DNA of 64,000 nucleotides from a virus. The DNA is taken from IMG/VR virus record IMGVR_UViG_3300036945_000814, positions 43,026 to 107,025 of that record. One strand, written 5' to 3'. How positions within the stretch are numbered: position 1 is the first letter of the stretch; each line of letters begins with the position of its first letter. Made by a program: the position numbers and the translations under genes. Under the pieces are notes generated by a model that saw only the letters and a program-made list of their open reading frames with translations, was not told the origin of the DNA and made no database searches. Shown one piece after another: positions 16,927-26,199 of this stretch.

Positions 16927-17769
16927 TTGCAGGAATCAGACGCTCCGGCATTCAACTTCGACTTCGACATCGAAGTGTTCGAGAAGGCCGGCGTCGCTCC
17001 TGAGAAGGCGCGCCGCATCGGCGGCTTCGTGTCCACGAGCGCCCTCGACAAGCAGGGCGAGCGCGTCTTGCAGGAAGGGCTCGACTTTTCCCCGTTCCTG
17101 CAAGACGGGTGGTTCAACGACAACCACAGCAAGGCCACCGCCGACATCGTCGGCTTCCCCGAGACGGCCAAGCTCATCCGCAAGGGCGAGCGCCTGCCGA
17201 GCGGCACGTCGGCCGACAAGACCGGATGGTTCGTCGAGGGCTACCTCCTGCAAGGGCACCCGCCGAGCGACCGTATCTGGGAGCTGGCGAAGGCGTTGCA
17301 GAAGACGCCGCGGCGTCTCGGGTTCTCCGTCGAGGGCCGCGTCACGCAGCGGATGAACAAGGCCGGCGAGCCCATCGTCGCCCGCGCCGTCGTCAAAAAC
17401 GTCGCGGTCACCAACTGCCCCGTCAACAATCAGACGTCGCTCGAAGTGCTCGCCAAGAGCCTGAGCGCCATCGAAATGAGCAAGGCGCTTGAGGTCGGGC
17501 CGCCGCCCGGTCCCGCGAGCGACCCCGGCTCCATCCCCGCCGGCGTGCCCCTGTCGGGCATGGGCGCGGGCCGCGTGCTCATGCCTGAGTCGATCGGCGG
17601 CTACGCCGGCGCCTTCGGCAACCCCAACGGTGCGCAGCCCCGGAAGAAGAAGAAGAAGAAGCTCACCAAGAGCGCCGCGTTGGATCTCATTCACAGCCGC
17701 TATCCGGGCATCACCAACCACACGGCGGCGCGGATCTTCCGCTTCGCTGTCGCACACGCCTCTCACTGA
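16927..17769 (+). CDS. Prohead maturation protease
   Basis: The 280-residue protein starts at TTG 16927 behind AGGAG. The N-terminal 180 residues have the look of phage prohead proteases: RRIGGFVSTSALDKQGERVL, WFNDNHSKATADIVGFP with a candidate catalytic His, and RRLGFSVEGRV with a candidate Ser. These enzymes cleave scaffold and capsid delta regions during head maturation. The C-terminus has a Pro/Gly linker, a run of lysines and a helical end. It lies directly before scaffold and capsid genes, the usual order. Confidence 0.75.
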   Translation: MQESDAPAFNFDFDIEVFEKAGVAPEKARRIGGFVSTSALDKQGERVLQEGLDFSPFLQDGWFNDNHSKATADIVGFPETAKLIRKGERLPSGTSADKTGWFVEGYLLQGHPPSDRIWELAKALQKTPRRLGFSVEGRVTQRMNKAGEPIVARAVVKNVAVTNCPVNNQTSLEVLAKSLSAIEMSKALEVGPPPGPASDPGSIPAGVPLSGMGAGRVLMPESIGGYAGAFGNPNGAQPRKKKKKKLTKSAALDLIHSRYPGITNHTAARIFRFAVAHASH

Positions 17770-17789
17770 GAGAGCAGGAGAAGAACCAC

Positions 17790-18698
17790 ATGGCGAAGAA
17801 GCACCCCACCCTCGACACCGAGCCCCTTTTCAAGAGCGACGACGGCGACCTCGACGACGAGCCCGGTATGCCCGAAGCCGAGGACGCCGACGAGGACGAC
17901 GAGGACGAGGACGGCGACGGCGTCGACGACGAGGAAGAGGAGCAGATGAAGTCGGATCTCACCGAGGACACGCTCATCAAGGCGCTCGACGAGATGGACA
18001 GCATCGCCGTCGCCGCGTCCAACGGAATCTCGCCGCGGGAGCAGGCCCTCGCCTCCAAGCTCGCGTCTGGCACCCCCCTCACCAAGTCGGAGCGTGCCGA
18101 GCTGGCCGCGGCCGGCGAACCGATGGCCAAAAGCCACAAGGAGTCTTTCGTGGAGAATCCGCAGATCGCGCAGGGTTTCGAGGTTTCCGAGTTCCTCGAC
18201 GCCGCGCTCACCAAGGTCGCCGAAGCCCTCGACACCAACCGCGAGGAAATGACCAAGTCCTTCGGCGAGGTCGGCGAGTTCAACCGCGCCCTCGCCAAGT
18301 CGCTCAACGCCCTCGGCGCCGTCGTCATCGCGCAGGACAAGAAGATCCGGCAGCTCGAAAAGAGCCTCGCCGGTGAAGCTCCCCGGCGCGTGGTCGAAGC
18401 GGCCCCCGCCAAGGGCGTCACCTCCTCGCGCAGCTCCGTCGGCCAGCGGGTCAACGACAGCGGCGGGATGCGCAAGTCGCAGGCCGCCGGCGGCGCCACG
18501 CTCACCAAGGGCATGATCCTCGACACCCTCGACGATCAGATCGCCAAGAGCGACGGCCAGCGCGGCGTGGTCGACGGCGTCGACCTCGTGCTCGAAAGCT
18601 CGCGCTACGAGACGACGCAGCTCCTCTCCCCCGACGCCATGCGCCTCGTCTGCAAGGCGCGCGGGATCGACCCCTCCACCCTCGGGCTGAACGGCTGA
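17790..18698 (+). CDS. Scaffold-like acidic protein
   Basis: The 302-residue product starts at ATG 17790 behind CAGGAGAAG. Residues about 20-55 are almost entirely Asp and Glu. The middle is helical, including VIAQDKKIRQLEKSL, and the C-terminal 80 residues look more ordered. An acidic, helical protein between prohead protease and major capsid genes fits a scaffolding protein that guides capsid assembly and is then removed. No direct family match is claimed. Confidence 0.6.
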   Translation: MAKKHPTLDTEPLFKSDDGDLDDEPGMPEAEDADEDDEDEDGDGVDDEEEEQMKSDLTEDTLIKALDEMDSIAVAASNGISPREQALASKLASGTPLTKSERAELAAAGEPMAKSHKESFVENPQIAQGFEVSEFLDAALTKVAEALDTNREEMTKSFGEVGEFNRALAKSLNALGAVVIAQDKKIRQLEKSLAGEAPRRVVEAAPAKGVTSSRSSVGQRVNDSGGMRKSQAAGGATLTKGMILDTLDDQIAKSDGQRGVVDGVDLVLESSRYETTQLLSPDAMRLVCKARGIDPSTLGLNG

Positions 18699-18760
18699 TC
18701 GCCGGCTGAATCCCGTTCACGACCACCGTTCACTTCACAGAAGATCCAAGGAGAATCACC

Positions 18761-20200
18761 ATGAGCTACGGTACTTTTGTCGGCGCTTCCGACTACGACG
18801 GCATCGAAGGCTTCGGCTCGGCGAGCGCCGAGGAAATGCAGAACCTCAACAAAGCCTTGCGCTCCGGTCAGGACCGCAACGCCCCCGGCACCGTCGTCGC
18901 TGGCGACGGCTTCACCCTCAAGCCTGAGAGCTTGGATCGCACGTTGAAGAACGTGACGTACCGGATGGAGCACATCCAGTTCTGGAAGTTCCTCGACAAG
19001 ACCCCGGCCTACAACACGGTCGAGGAGTACAGCCGGCTCCGTGAGTACGGCAACGGCGTCGCGGCCTTCATCGAGGAAGGCGAGCTGCCCGCCGAGGACG
19101 ACGCGACCTACTCGCGTGAGTTCAACATCGTGAAGTACATGGGCACGACCCGGCGCATCACGCATGTGATGCAGACCGTGCGCACCCACATCGGCTCCGC
19201 GGTCGCGCAGGAGACGGTCAACGGCACCATGTGGCTGCTCCGGCAGGTCGAGAAGGCGCTGTTCTACGCCGACTCGTCGATGGTCCCGGCCGAGTTCGAC
19301 GGCCTCTTCACGCAGCTCGAAGCGCAGTCGCCGAACATCGTCGACATGCGCGGCAAGCCGCTCAACCAAGACGTGATCGAGGAAGCCGCGCACGTCATCC
19401 GGGCTTCGCCCAACTACGGCATCCCGACGGATCTGTGGATGGCCGACGGCGTCTACAGCGACCTCGCGCGCCTGTTCTACCCCACGCAGCGCAGCGAGAT
19501 CCCGACCCCGGCCAGCGCCGGTGACGGGTACGTCGGCTTCGCGGTGAAGGGGATGCGCACGCAGGCCGGCCCGATCCGGTTCCAGCCCGACGTGTTCATC
19601 GAGCCCGGTCGCGCCCCCGCGGCCGCTGGCATCGGCGACATCGCCAAGCGCCCCGGCCTCCCCACCATCGGCGTCGCCGCCGCTGGCGCCCCCGGTGGCG
19701 GTGAGGTGTCCCTGTTCGTCGGCGCCAGCGAGGACTTCCGCTACCGCGTGGTCGCGAAGAACCGCTACGGCCTGAGCGTCCCCGTGGACGTGAACGGCGG
19801 CGCCGCGATCACCGTGGCCGCCGGCCAGAAGGTGTCGTTCACGATCACCGACGGTTCGCCGTTGGCCTCGTGCTACGTCATCTACCGCACCAAGGCGAAC
19901 GGCCTGCTCGTCGACGCCGTCGAAATGATCACCGTGCGTCGCACCGGCGCCGTCACGGCTTTCGGCGATCTCAACAAGGATCTGCCCGGCACCACGAAGG
20001 CCGCGCTGTTGCAGGGCAACCGCGAGAACATCATGGTCAAGCAGCTCGCGCCGTTCACGCGCATCCCGCTCGCCACCGTCGACACGTCGATGCGTTGGTC
20101 GCAGGTGCTCTACCTGACGCTCACCCTGCACAGCCCGAACAAGAACGTGCTGTTCAAGAACGTCGGCCGCATCGAGGGCACCAAGAACCTCGCCGTCTGA
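18761..20200 (+). CDS. Major capsid protein with probable Ig-like insertion
   Basis: The 479-residue protein follows protease and scaffold genes and has a strong AAGGAG before ATG 18761. The first 290 residues (RMEHIQFWKFLDKTPAYNTV, an E-loop-like charged stretch, YGIPTDLWMADGVYSDLARL) resemble HK97-fold major capsid proteins. Residues about 297-393 form a Gly/Ala/Val-rich beta segment with RYRVVAKNRYGLSVPV and CYVIYRT, typical of an Ig/fibronectin-like domain. The shell fold resumes in the last 80 residues. The insert would decorate the capsid surface. Two hairpins follow the stop. Confidence 0.75.
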   Translation: MSYGTFVGASDYDGIEGFGSASAEEMQNLNKALRSGQDRNAPGTVVAGDGFTLKPESLDRTLKNVTYRMEHIQFWKFLDKTPAYNTVEEYSRLREYGNGVAAFIEEGELPAEDDATYSREFNIVKYMGTTRRITHVMQTVRTHIGSAVAQETVNGTMWLLRQVEKALFYADSSMVPAEFDGLFTQLEAQSPNIVDMRGKPLNQDVIEEAAHVIRASPNYGIPTDLWMADGVYSDLARLFYPTQRSEIPTPASAGDGYVGFAVKGMRTQAGPIRFQPDVFIEPGRAPAAAGIGDIAKRPGLPTIGVAAAGAPGGGEVSLFVGASEDFRYRVVAKNRYGLSVPVDVNGGAAITVAAGQKVSFTITDGSPLASCYVIYRTKANGLLVDAVEMITVRRTGAVTAFGDLNKDLPGTTKAALLQGNRENIMVKQLAPFTRIPLATVDTSMRWSQVLYLTLTLHSPNKNVLFKNVGRIEGTKNLAV

Positions 20201-20207
20201 TGGTGAC

Positions 20208-20225
20208 GCCGGGGTGAACCCCGGC
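20208..20225 (+). repeat. Hairpin after the capsid gene
   Basis: GCCGGGG and CCCCGGC pair around TGAA, just after the capsid stop codon. No T tract follows directly, but a full terminator starts 9 bases later. It may protect or process the abundant capsid mRNA. Confidence 0.6.
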
Positions 20226-20233
20226 TAGGATGA

Positions 20234-20272
20234 GGGCCGTTGCGCGATCCGTGCAACGGCCCTTTCCCTTTT
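20234..20272 (+). terminator. Intrinsic terminator after the capsid gene
   Basis: GGGCCGTTGC (20234-20243) is the exact reverse complement of 20253-20262. The loop is 9 bases and TTTCCCTTTT follows. This is the clearest intrinsic terminator in the window. It ends 12 bases before the next GTG start, so downstream genes rely on read-through. Confidence 0.85.
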
Positions 20273-20284
20273 CGCGGAGACAAC

Positions 20285-20812
20285 GTGGCGAAGAAACTGT
20301 TTTGCAAGTTCACCCACGAGCGCGGCGAAAAAGTGTTCGTCGGCGGCAAGCTCTACGTCATCGGCGCTGACGGGTTCCTTGAGGTGGACGACGCGCACGC
20401 GCCGCTGCTCCTGCTCAACGACGCGAAGTGGGCCGACCCCGCGGTGACGTCCCCCTACAAGCGCCCCACCGGGCCGCCGGCGCTCATCCTCGCCGACGCC
20501 CAAGGCCGCGAGCTTCCCCCGGCCGAGGCGGCCAAGATTCAGCAGGCAGCCGCCCTCAAGGCCGTGGAGCTTGCCACCAAGGCGCCCGAGCCCGAGCCCG
20601 CCCCGGTCCCGCCCGAGCCCGAGGTCGTCGAGCCTGAGCCCGCCCCGGCGGAATGGCCGACCATGAGCACCGACAGCTCGAAGCGCGACATGCTGGCGAA
20701 CCTCGAAAAGCTCAAGGCCGCGGGTCATGTGGCCGCCGCCGACTTCCACGACAAGATGAGCAAGATGGATCTGCTTGAGGTCATCGAGCGCGCCTACGAC
20801 TCGATGGCCTGA
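20285..20812 (+). CDS. Head-completion region protein, unknown
   Basis: The start is GTG 20285 (VAKKLFCKFTHERG), 6 bases after GGAG; the open frame extends upstream into the terminator but those codons are unlikely to be used. The 175-residue product has an N-terminal beta domain (KVFVGGKLYVIGADGFLEV), a Pro/Glu/Val-rich linker and a C-terminal helix pair (KRDMLANLEKLKAAG and KMDLLEVIERAYDSM). It has no recognised family. Position directly after the capsid gene suggests a head or connector role. Confidence 0.55.
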   Translation: MAKKLFCKFTHERGEKVFVGGKLYVIGADGFLEVDDAHAPLLLLNDAKWADPAVTSPYKRPTGPPALILADAQGRELPPAEAAKIQQAAALKAVELATKAPEPEPAPVPPEPEVVEPEPAPAEWPTMSTDSSKRDMLANLEKLKAAGHVAAADFHDKMSKMDLLEVIERAYDSMA

Positions 20813-20873
20813 TCGCGTTGCGCTCACGCGCACGCACCGTGATACTTGAACCACCACCCCACCGGAGGCACCC

Positions 20874-21110
20874 ATGTCCAACCTTTCCGCCGAGCAGAAG
20901 GCCGCGCTCAACAAGCTCGGTGATCACTTCCCCGGCCTCGGTCGCACCGACGGCATCGTCCCCGCGCAGCTCGGCAGCTTCCTCGGTGCCCTCGGCCCGG
21001 TGACGAGCCCCGATGCGGTCGACCTCCCCACGGCGCTCGTCCTGCTCAACGAGATCAAGACGAAGATCAACGCCGCTTGCGCCGCCTCTGCCGTCATCGC
21101 GGCGAGCTGA
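20874..21110 (+). CDS. Small hypothetical protein
   Basis: This 78-residue Ala/Leu-rich helical protein starts at ATG 20874 behind CGGAGG. The 60-base gap before it holds no recognisable feature except the ribosome site. Nothing in the sequence indicates function. The next gene starts 3 bases after its stop. Confidence 0.55.
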   Translation: MSNLSAEQKAALNKLGDHFPGLGRTDGIVPAQLGSFLGALGPVTSPDAVDLPTALVLLNEIKTKINAACAASAVIAAS

Positions 21111-21113
21111 TCC

Positions 21114-21443
21114 ATGATCATCCGAAGCGGGATTCCCAAGCCGCTCCGCGGCACGGCTCCGGCCGTGCCCGGAGCGCCCCTCGCCGACGTGAACGCGCTG
21201 GCGCCGTTTCAGTTTCTGTCGGAGTGCAAGACGTTCTCGGTCTTGCTCGTGAACACCGGGGCCGTCCCGCTGCGCGTGTTCCCGCAGAACCCCGGCCTCG
21301 ATCCGGCACGTTGGATCGAATACTACGAGCTGGCGGTTGGCGAGCGGTTCGATGGGCTGCTTTTCGAGTTCACCGACATGTGGCTCGCCGGCGTCGGTGG
21401 TCCCTGCACGTTCAAGGCCCTGCTTGGCTTGCGCGTGCTGTAG
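21114..21443 (+). CDS. Small structural protein, unknown
   Basis: The 109-residue product contains LSECKTFSVLLVNTGAVPLR and ends in a hydrophobic beta stretch. The composition resembles phage surface proteins with a beta-sandwich fold. It is part of a tight run of small genes between capsid and neck. No family recognised. Confidence 0.5.
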   Translation: MIIRSGIPKPLRGTAPAVPGAPLADVNALAPFQFLSECKTFSVLLVNTGAVPLRVFPQNPGLDPARWIEYYELAVGERFDGLLFEFTDMWLAGVGGPCTFKALLGLRVL

Positions 21444-21461
21444 CGCGCCGAGAGGTGCGCT

Positions 21462-21749
21462 GTGCCGCTTGTTCGACGTAGAGCCATCCCCGCAGCCGAC
21501 GCCCGAGAGGGCGTCGTGCTTTCGGGCGTCGTGAACGGCGTCAACGTCACCTTCACGACGCCCGAGAAGTTTCTGCACGCGGTGCCCGGACTGTCAGTGC
21601 GCGTCCACCTCAACGGCCAGCGGTTGCTTCGCGTCGACGACTACACGATCGCTGAATCAGGCGGACCCGGCACCGGCTTTGATACCGTGGTGCTGCTTCA
21701 CGCGCCGGTGAGCGGCGACAAGGTTTTCGCGGACTACTATTCCGCTTAG
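21462..21749 (+). CDS. Small structural protein, unknown
   Basis: The 95-residue product starts at GTG 21462 behind GAGAGGTG. It has the pattern GVVNGVNVTFTTPEKFLH, VHLNGQRLLRVDDYTIAE and a terminal DKVFADYYSA, a short beta-rich motif common in phage fibre and tail proteins. It directly precedes a 636-residue structural protein that ends with a related DVFLNGELLRPGANS segment, so the two may work together. Confidence 0.55.
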   Translation: MPLVRRRAIPAADAREGVVLSGVVNGVNVTFTTPEKFLHAVPGLSVRVHLNGQRLLRVDDYTIAESGGPGTGFDTVVLLHAPVSGDKVFADYYSA

Positions 21750-21760
21750 GAGGTTGGATC

Positions 21761-23671
21761 ATGGCTCGCACGTTCATCCGGCAGGAATCGCAGATTCGCC
21801 CGTCGTTCACCTACGTCGACAACGTCGCCCCCTCCGCGACGATGGAGTCGGGCGCCGCCTCGATCGAGGACGACCTCAACAACCTGCGGTCCATCGCGTC
21901 GCTGCTTCGCGACGTGCAGACGGGCAACTGGTACGACGACCTCGCCGCCCCGGTGACGTTCGAGGGCGGCATCAAGCGCGGCGTGCAGAACCTCAACCAA
22001 GAGCTGCACGACCTTGAGCGCAAGCGCGTGCTCGTCGAAGTGTTCGACCTCGCCGACATCCGCGTCGGCGTCAGCGCGATCGGCACGCTCACGGCCACAG
22101 CCGACTTCGCCAACGGCGAGACGGTGACGATCGGGACCAAGACCTACACGTTCCAGACGGTTCTGACCAACGTCGACGGCAACGTGCTCATCGGCGGAAG
22201 CGCCAGCGCCAGCCTCGACAACCTGATCGCCGCCATCGTTCTCGGAGCTGGCAGCGGCACGCTGTACGCCGCCGCCACCACCTTGCACCCGACGGTGCGT
22301 GCGGAAGCCGGCGCTGGCGACACGATGCTTGCCATCGCCAAGGCGGGCGGCACGGGCGGCAACGCCATCGCCACGACCGACGTCGCGACGAATGCGTCGT
22401 GGGGCGGCGCCACGCTGGCGGGCGGCCTCGACAACACGGTGCTCATCCTCGACACCGCGGCCAAGCTCCCCGCCAACACGACCGCGGCCATCGGCTCGGT
22501 CACGACCCGCGGCACGGTCGCCGCGGCTCATGGTGGCGTCTTCGGTGCGCACAGCCTGTCGCTCGTGAGCGGCAGCAACCCGCTGAATCCGAAGAACCTC
22601 GTGCCCCTCGTGGACAGCGTCACGCACGATCCCGTCCTGAGCGGTCAGCGGCGCGTGTGGGGCTTGTTCCAGACGGAATCGAGCACCGACGGCAGCACGA
22701 TCACGACGGCGACCCCCAACCGGGCGCAGGTGAGCCTCGTGCGCCAGAACGGCGCGGGCACGGCGTTGGAAGCCGTGCCGTTCGCCGATGTCTCGTCGAT
22801 GACGCTGCACTACAGCGCCATCGAGCGGAAGGCGCTCGAAGACCTCAACGAGCAGGACTTTCTCAAGGGCAGCACGGTCGACGTCGCCGCCGGCAGCACG
22901 GTCACGCGCCAGATCGGCTACGACAACCAAGGCACCGTTCCCGTCGAGCAGACGACGGACGCTTTCTTGGATCTGGCCGCCGGATTCAAGTGGTCGCTGC
23001 GCGACCTCTTGAACGCCGAGCTTTTCACCGTCCGCGAAGGCAGCGGCGGCGCCACAAGCGAAGTGCAGATCCGAGGTGACGTCGACGTGTTCCGCGCCGA
23101 AGCCCTCGTAAACGACTTCAACGCCGGCATCAACGTCCGCACAGGGGGCACTCGGCCTATCAGGGTCGGCGTCAACGACGGCCTCATCGAGACGACGGCC
23201 GGCGATCTCGGCGTCTCGGCGTTCGCCGAGCTGCTTCTCGACGACGGCAATCAGGCCGGCTCGTCGTGGGCGCAGACCACGGGCGTCAAGCTGTCGGACA
23301 CCTCGGCGGAGTGGAGCGACGTCGAAACCGCCTTCGGCGGCGAGTTCTCGATCCTGCGGATGCTGTATCTCGCGAAGACGACGGGCACCGAGACGAAGAC
23401 GTACCACAACGTCACCGCCAACGTGAACGAAGACCTCGACATCAGCCTCGCCGCCGGCAACATCGACGTCGCGTTCCCCGACATGAGCGCGGGCTCGTTC
23501 CTGAACGACTACGACGTGTTCCTGAACGGCGAGCTGCTTCGCCCCGGCGCCAACAGCGGCGCGAACAACGACTACTACCCCGGCTCGACTCTCACGCCCG
23601 CGGCGGCGTTGCGCTTCGAGTTCAAGCTCAAGAGCGGCGACGTGATCTGCGTCGTCAAGAAGACCGCGTAG
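21761..23671 (+). CDS. Large virion structural or fibre protein
   Basis: The 636-residue protein starts at ATG 21761 behind TAGGAGG. Residues about 105-225 form a domain often seen in phage fibres (ANGETVTIGTKTYTFQTVL, then GGNAIATTDVATNASWGG). The remainder is Gly/Thr/Ser-rich beta structure with a C-terminal binding-type segment (NDYDVFLNGELLRPGANS). It lies in the head-completion cluster rather than with the tail fibres, so a head or collar fibre is possible. Assignment to the virion is strong; the exact location is inferred. Confidence 0.6.
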   Translation: MARTFIRQESQIRPSFTYVDNVAPSATMESGAASIEDDLNNLRSIASLLRDVQTGNWYDDLAAPVTFEGGIKRGVQNLNQELHDLERKRVLVEVFDLADIRVGVSAIGTLTATADFANGETVTIGTKTYTFQTVLTNVDGNVLIGGSASASLDNLIAAIVLGAGSGTLYAAATTLHPTVRAEAGAGDTMLAIAKAGGTGGNAIATTDVATNASWGGATLAGGLDNTVLILDTAAKLPANTTAAIGSVTTRGTVAAAHGGVFGAHSLSLVSGSNPLNPKNLVPLVDSVTHDPVLSGQRRVWGLFQTESSTDGSTITTATPNRAQVSLVRQNGAGTALEAVPFADVSSMTLHYSAIERKALEDLNEQDFLKGSTVDVAAGSTVTRQIGYDNQGTVPVEQTTDAFLDLAAGFKWSLRDLLNAELFTVREGSGGATSEVQIRGDVDVFRAEALVNDFNAGINVRTGGTRPIRVGVNDGLIETTAGDLGVSAFAELLLDDGNQAGSSWAQTTGVKLSDTSAEWSDVETAFGGEFSILRMLYLAKTTGTETKTYHNVTANVNEDLDISLAAGNIDVAFPDMSAGSFLNDYDVFLNGELLRPGANSGANNDYYPGSTLTPAAALRFEFKLKSGDVICVVKKTA

Positions 23672-23687
23672 TCGGTGAGGTGATCCC

Positions 23688-24188
23688 GTGAGCGTCGACA
23701 AGACAAGAGCGAGAATGGAAATGGCGCACGCCGTGGGCGCGCGCATTGACGACGCTGTCGAAGCGACTGAACGGGAAGCCCTGCGGGCAGAGGGGGGCAT
23801 GGAGTGGCTTTTGCGCGCCATGCCCCTCATCGTCGCTGCGCAGAAGCGCGTCGAAGACGACGTCGAGGCGGGCAAGATCGACCTCGACACATCCAAGCTC
23901 ATGAAGGACGCGCTTGGGCGCGTGTCCGCCGATCTGGCGAAGGTCGTGACCGCCGCGCAAGGCGACATGCAAGTCGCGCGCGGCAAGACCGTCGGCCTTC
24001 GCGTCGCCGTCGCCATCGCCAAGCAGGCGTTCGACGTCGAGGCCGCCAAAGCCGCTGCCGTCGCGCAAGCCGAGGCGGAGGCCGCGGCCGTCCCCACCTC
24101 CGTCCCCGAAGCCACACCACCTCGCAAGGCCGGCCAGCGCCCGGACGCCACCGCCAAGTCGAAGCGAGCTGCGCGCGGAGGCAAGTAG
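23688..24188 (+). CDS. Helical Ala/Glu-rich protein
   Basis: The 166-residue product starts at GTG 23688 behind GAGGTGA. It is almost wholly helical (EWLLRAMPLIVAAQKRVEDD, then Ala/Glu runs) and ends in a Pro/Lys tail. There is no membrane segment or catalytic motif. Its stop TAG shares its last base with the next GTG start, so translation is coupled. Confidence 0.5.
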   Translation: MSVDKTRARMEMAHAVGARIDDAVEATEREALRAEGGMEWLLRAMPLIVAAQKRVEDDVEAGKIDLDTSKLMKDALGRVSADLAKVVTAAQGDMQVARGKTVGLRVAVAIAKQAFDVEAAKAAAVAQAEAEAAAVPTSVPEATPPRKAGQRPDATAKSKRAARGGK

Positions 24189-24661
24189 TGCCCCGCACAC
24201 CCGATCGCAGGCCGGGGGCGCTTGAGGAGGATGAGGAGATCCGCCTCGGCGCAAACGCCGTGCCCCCGACAGTGCCCGGCGCCGTCAGCTTTGACGGCTC
24301 CGCCTTCCAGTTTCGCGACGCCGCCGGCATCTTCGACCCGCGATCGAGCGCAGGCGTCTCCGAGGCCGCGCACAAGGCGCTGCTCCAGCTCATTCACTTC
24401 ATCGACGAAGGCCCCGCCGAAGGCTTTGCCTCCGGTGCTACGCGCACGACGACGGGCACCGTGTTCCCGTCGCAGGTTCTTTGGCGCCGCGCCGACAACA
24501 CCAAGCTCGTCGAGCAGAACGTCACATGGACGGGCGCGAAAGCGACGACGGTGGAATGGAAGGTCTACGCCGCCGACGGCACCACCGTTCTCGCCACGGT
24601 GACAGACACGATCACCTACAGCGGCGCGTTTGAGACGAGTAGAACGCGGGCAATCGCATGA
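24188..24661 (+). CDS. Small structural protein, unknown
   Basis: The frame is open upstream, but GTG 24188 immediately at the previous stop is the sensible start, giving 157 residues. The N-terminus is Arg/Glu-rich. The C-terminal half (RRADNTKLVEQNVTWTGAKA, then VEWKVYAADGTTVLATVTDT) is beta-rich, like phage tail or fibre modules. It overlaps the next gene by four bases (ATGA). Function unknown. Confidence 0.5.
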   Translation: MPRTPDRRPGALEEDEEIRLGANAVPPTVPGAVSFDGSAFQFRDAAGIFDPRSSAGVSEAAHKALLQLIHFIDEGPAEGFASGATRTTTGTVFPSQVLWRRADNTKLVEQNVTWTGAKATTVEWKVYAADGTTVLATVTDTITYSGAFETSRTRAIA

Positions 24662-25542
24662 GCAACCTGTCGCCCGCCTCGATCCTGTACGACTCCGCTG
24701 GCGTCGAGAAGGGCACGGGCGCGAACCCCGTGCGCACCGACCCCACGGGCACCACGACGCAGCCCGTGAGCGCGGCCAGCCTCCCGTTGCCCGTGGGCGC
24801 TGCCACCGAAGCCACGGCGCTCACGCTGCTCACGCAGGCCGACTTCGCCGCGCGTACGGGCGCCGTCACGGCAAGCCCCGCCGCAAACACGGTGCTCGCC
24901 CGCCTCAAGGACATCGTCGACACGCTCGTCGCGCGCCTCGGCACCCTCGGGCAGAAGGCGATGGGCGCGTCGACACCCGTGGTGATCGCCAGCGATCAGA
25001 CGCCGGTGCTTGTGCGCGGGTTTGACGAGCCGACGTTTGTTGTCGTTGCTGCCGGAGTCGTGATCGGCAACGGCAAGTCGATGCTCTCGCTATTCAGCAC
25101 GGGCACCAACCCCATCCGCTTGCGCGAGCTGTGGCTGATCAACGCGCAGACGATCGCCGTCACCGGCGTCGTCGGCGAGTTCCAGATCCGTCGCATGACC
25201 GCGCACAGCGCGGGCACCGACCTCACGACGAGCCTGCGTACGCACGACACCACCGACACAATCCCCGCCACGCTGACCGCGCGCACAGGCGCGACCCTCG
25301 TGGGAGAGGACACCGTGTCGCTCTTTCGGCGCCTGATTTCCACGGACGAGTACGGCACCGGATCCCTCGACGTCGAGGCGAGCGACCACGCACAGGCCAA
25401 CCACCGCCCCGTGTACCGGGCGGCGACGCCCGCGAAACCGATCACCATCCGCAACGGGCAGGGGATCTCTGTGCGGTTCAACACCAACAGCACAGCGGGG
25501 GCGTTTGACGTCGTCGCCGTGCTGACAGAAGCGGTACCCTGA
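24658..25542 (+). CDS. Virion structural protein
   Basis: The 294-residue product has an N-terminal segment typical of phage virion proteins (VRTDPTGTTTQPVSAASLP) and a helix (ARLKDIVDTLVARLG). A C-terminal beta-sandwich region follows, with RLRELWLINAQTIAVTGVVG and ISVRFNTNSTAGAFDVVAVL. This layout resembles neck or surface fibre proteins of tailed phages. Start and stop overlap both neighbours. Confidence 0.55.
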   Translation: MSNLSPASILYDSAGVEKGTGANPVRTDPTGTTTQPVSAASLPLPVGAATEATALTLLTQADFAARTGAVTASPAANTVLARLKDIVDTLVARLGTLGQKAMGASTPVVIASDQTPVLVRGFDEPTFVVVAAGVVIGNGKSMLSLFSTGTNPIRLRELWLINAQTIAVTGVVGEFQIRRMTAHSAGTDLTTSLRTHDTTDTIPATLTARTGATLVGEDTVSLFRRLISTDEYGTGSLDVEASDHAQANHRPVYRAATPAKPITIRNGQGISVRFNTNSTAGAFDVVAVLTEAVP

Positions 25543-26003
25543 TGGCTGCCCCAAAGAACACCGACGGTGTCCCGATCACGGCGCCCACCTTCCTCTTCGC
25601 CAGCGAGCAGGCGCGCTTGGAGGGCTACAGCCTGACGTGCGAGCCGGCATCGACCACGATCCTCGACGTCGAGGTGACGTCGCAGATGCTCGTGCAGGGC
25701 GGGCAGTTTTGGATCATGGACGGCGTCGTCGGCGACAAGGCGCAGTTTGCCGTCGTCGACAAAAACGACGTGCTCGGGCTCCACACGCAGCTCGGTCTTC
25801 CCCTCGGCACGCCCATCGAGCTTGTGCGGTACGTCAAAAACTACGCCGTGCCGACGGCGGCGCTGTGGCGCGAAGAGATCATCATGCCGACGGTGGCGCC
25901 CGTCGCGCCCGGCCTCTTCCTCCGCGCCATCTATGAGGCCGTCGCAGGTGGCAGCACGCGGCGGCTCGGCACCCTCTACCGCTGGTACATCGGAGGCGCA
26001 TGA
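25542..26003 (+). CDS. Virion-region protein, unknown
   Basis: The 153-residue product shares its first base with the previous stop codon. It contains DVEVTSQMLVQGGQFWIMDG and a C-terminal beta stretch LFLRAIYEAVAGGSTRRL. Possibly an adhesin or neck component paired with the preceding protein. No family recognised. Confidence 0.5.
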   Translation: MAAPKNTDGVPITAPTFLFASEQARLEGYSLTCEPASTTILDVEVTSQMLVQGGQFWIMDGVVGDKAQFAVVDKNDVLGLHTQLGLPLGTPIELVRYVKNYAVPTAALWREEIIMPTVAPVAPGLFLRAIYEAVAGGSTRRLGTLYRWYIGGA

Positions 26004-26164
26004 TGGATCCCGTGATCAAGGTCATCGAGGTCGGCTCGAACGGCGTTGCATCCGACAAGTCGGGAGCTGCCATCCCCAAGGTGCGGGCCACCGACACACT
26101 CACACCGCAGGAGGTCGAAGCCCTCATCAAGCAGAGGCAGAAGCCCAAGCCCGGCGCGCCGTAG
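26000..26164 (+). CDS. Small 54-residue protein
   Basis: ATG 26000 overlaps the previous stop (ATGA) and sits behind GGAGG. The short product begins MMDPVIKVIEVGSNGVASDK and ends in a Lys/Pro tail. Coupling to the upstream gene, a good ribosome site and matching codon use support it as a real gene. Function unknown. Confidence 0.45.
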   Translation: MMDPVIKVIEVGSNGVASDKSGAAIPKVRATDTLTPQEVEALIKQRQKPKPGAP

Positions 26165-26199
26165 TACAACTGTGCAGGCGTCTCGCCGGAAAGGTTCGC

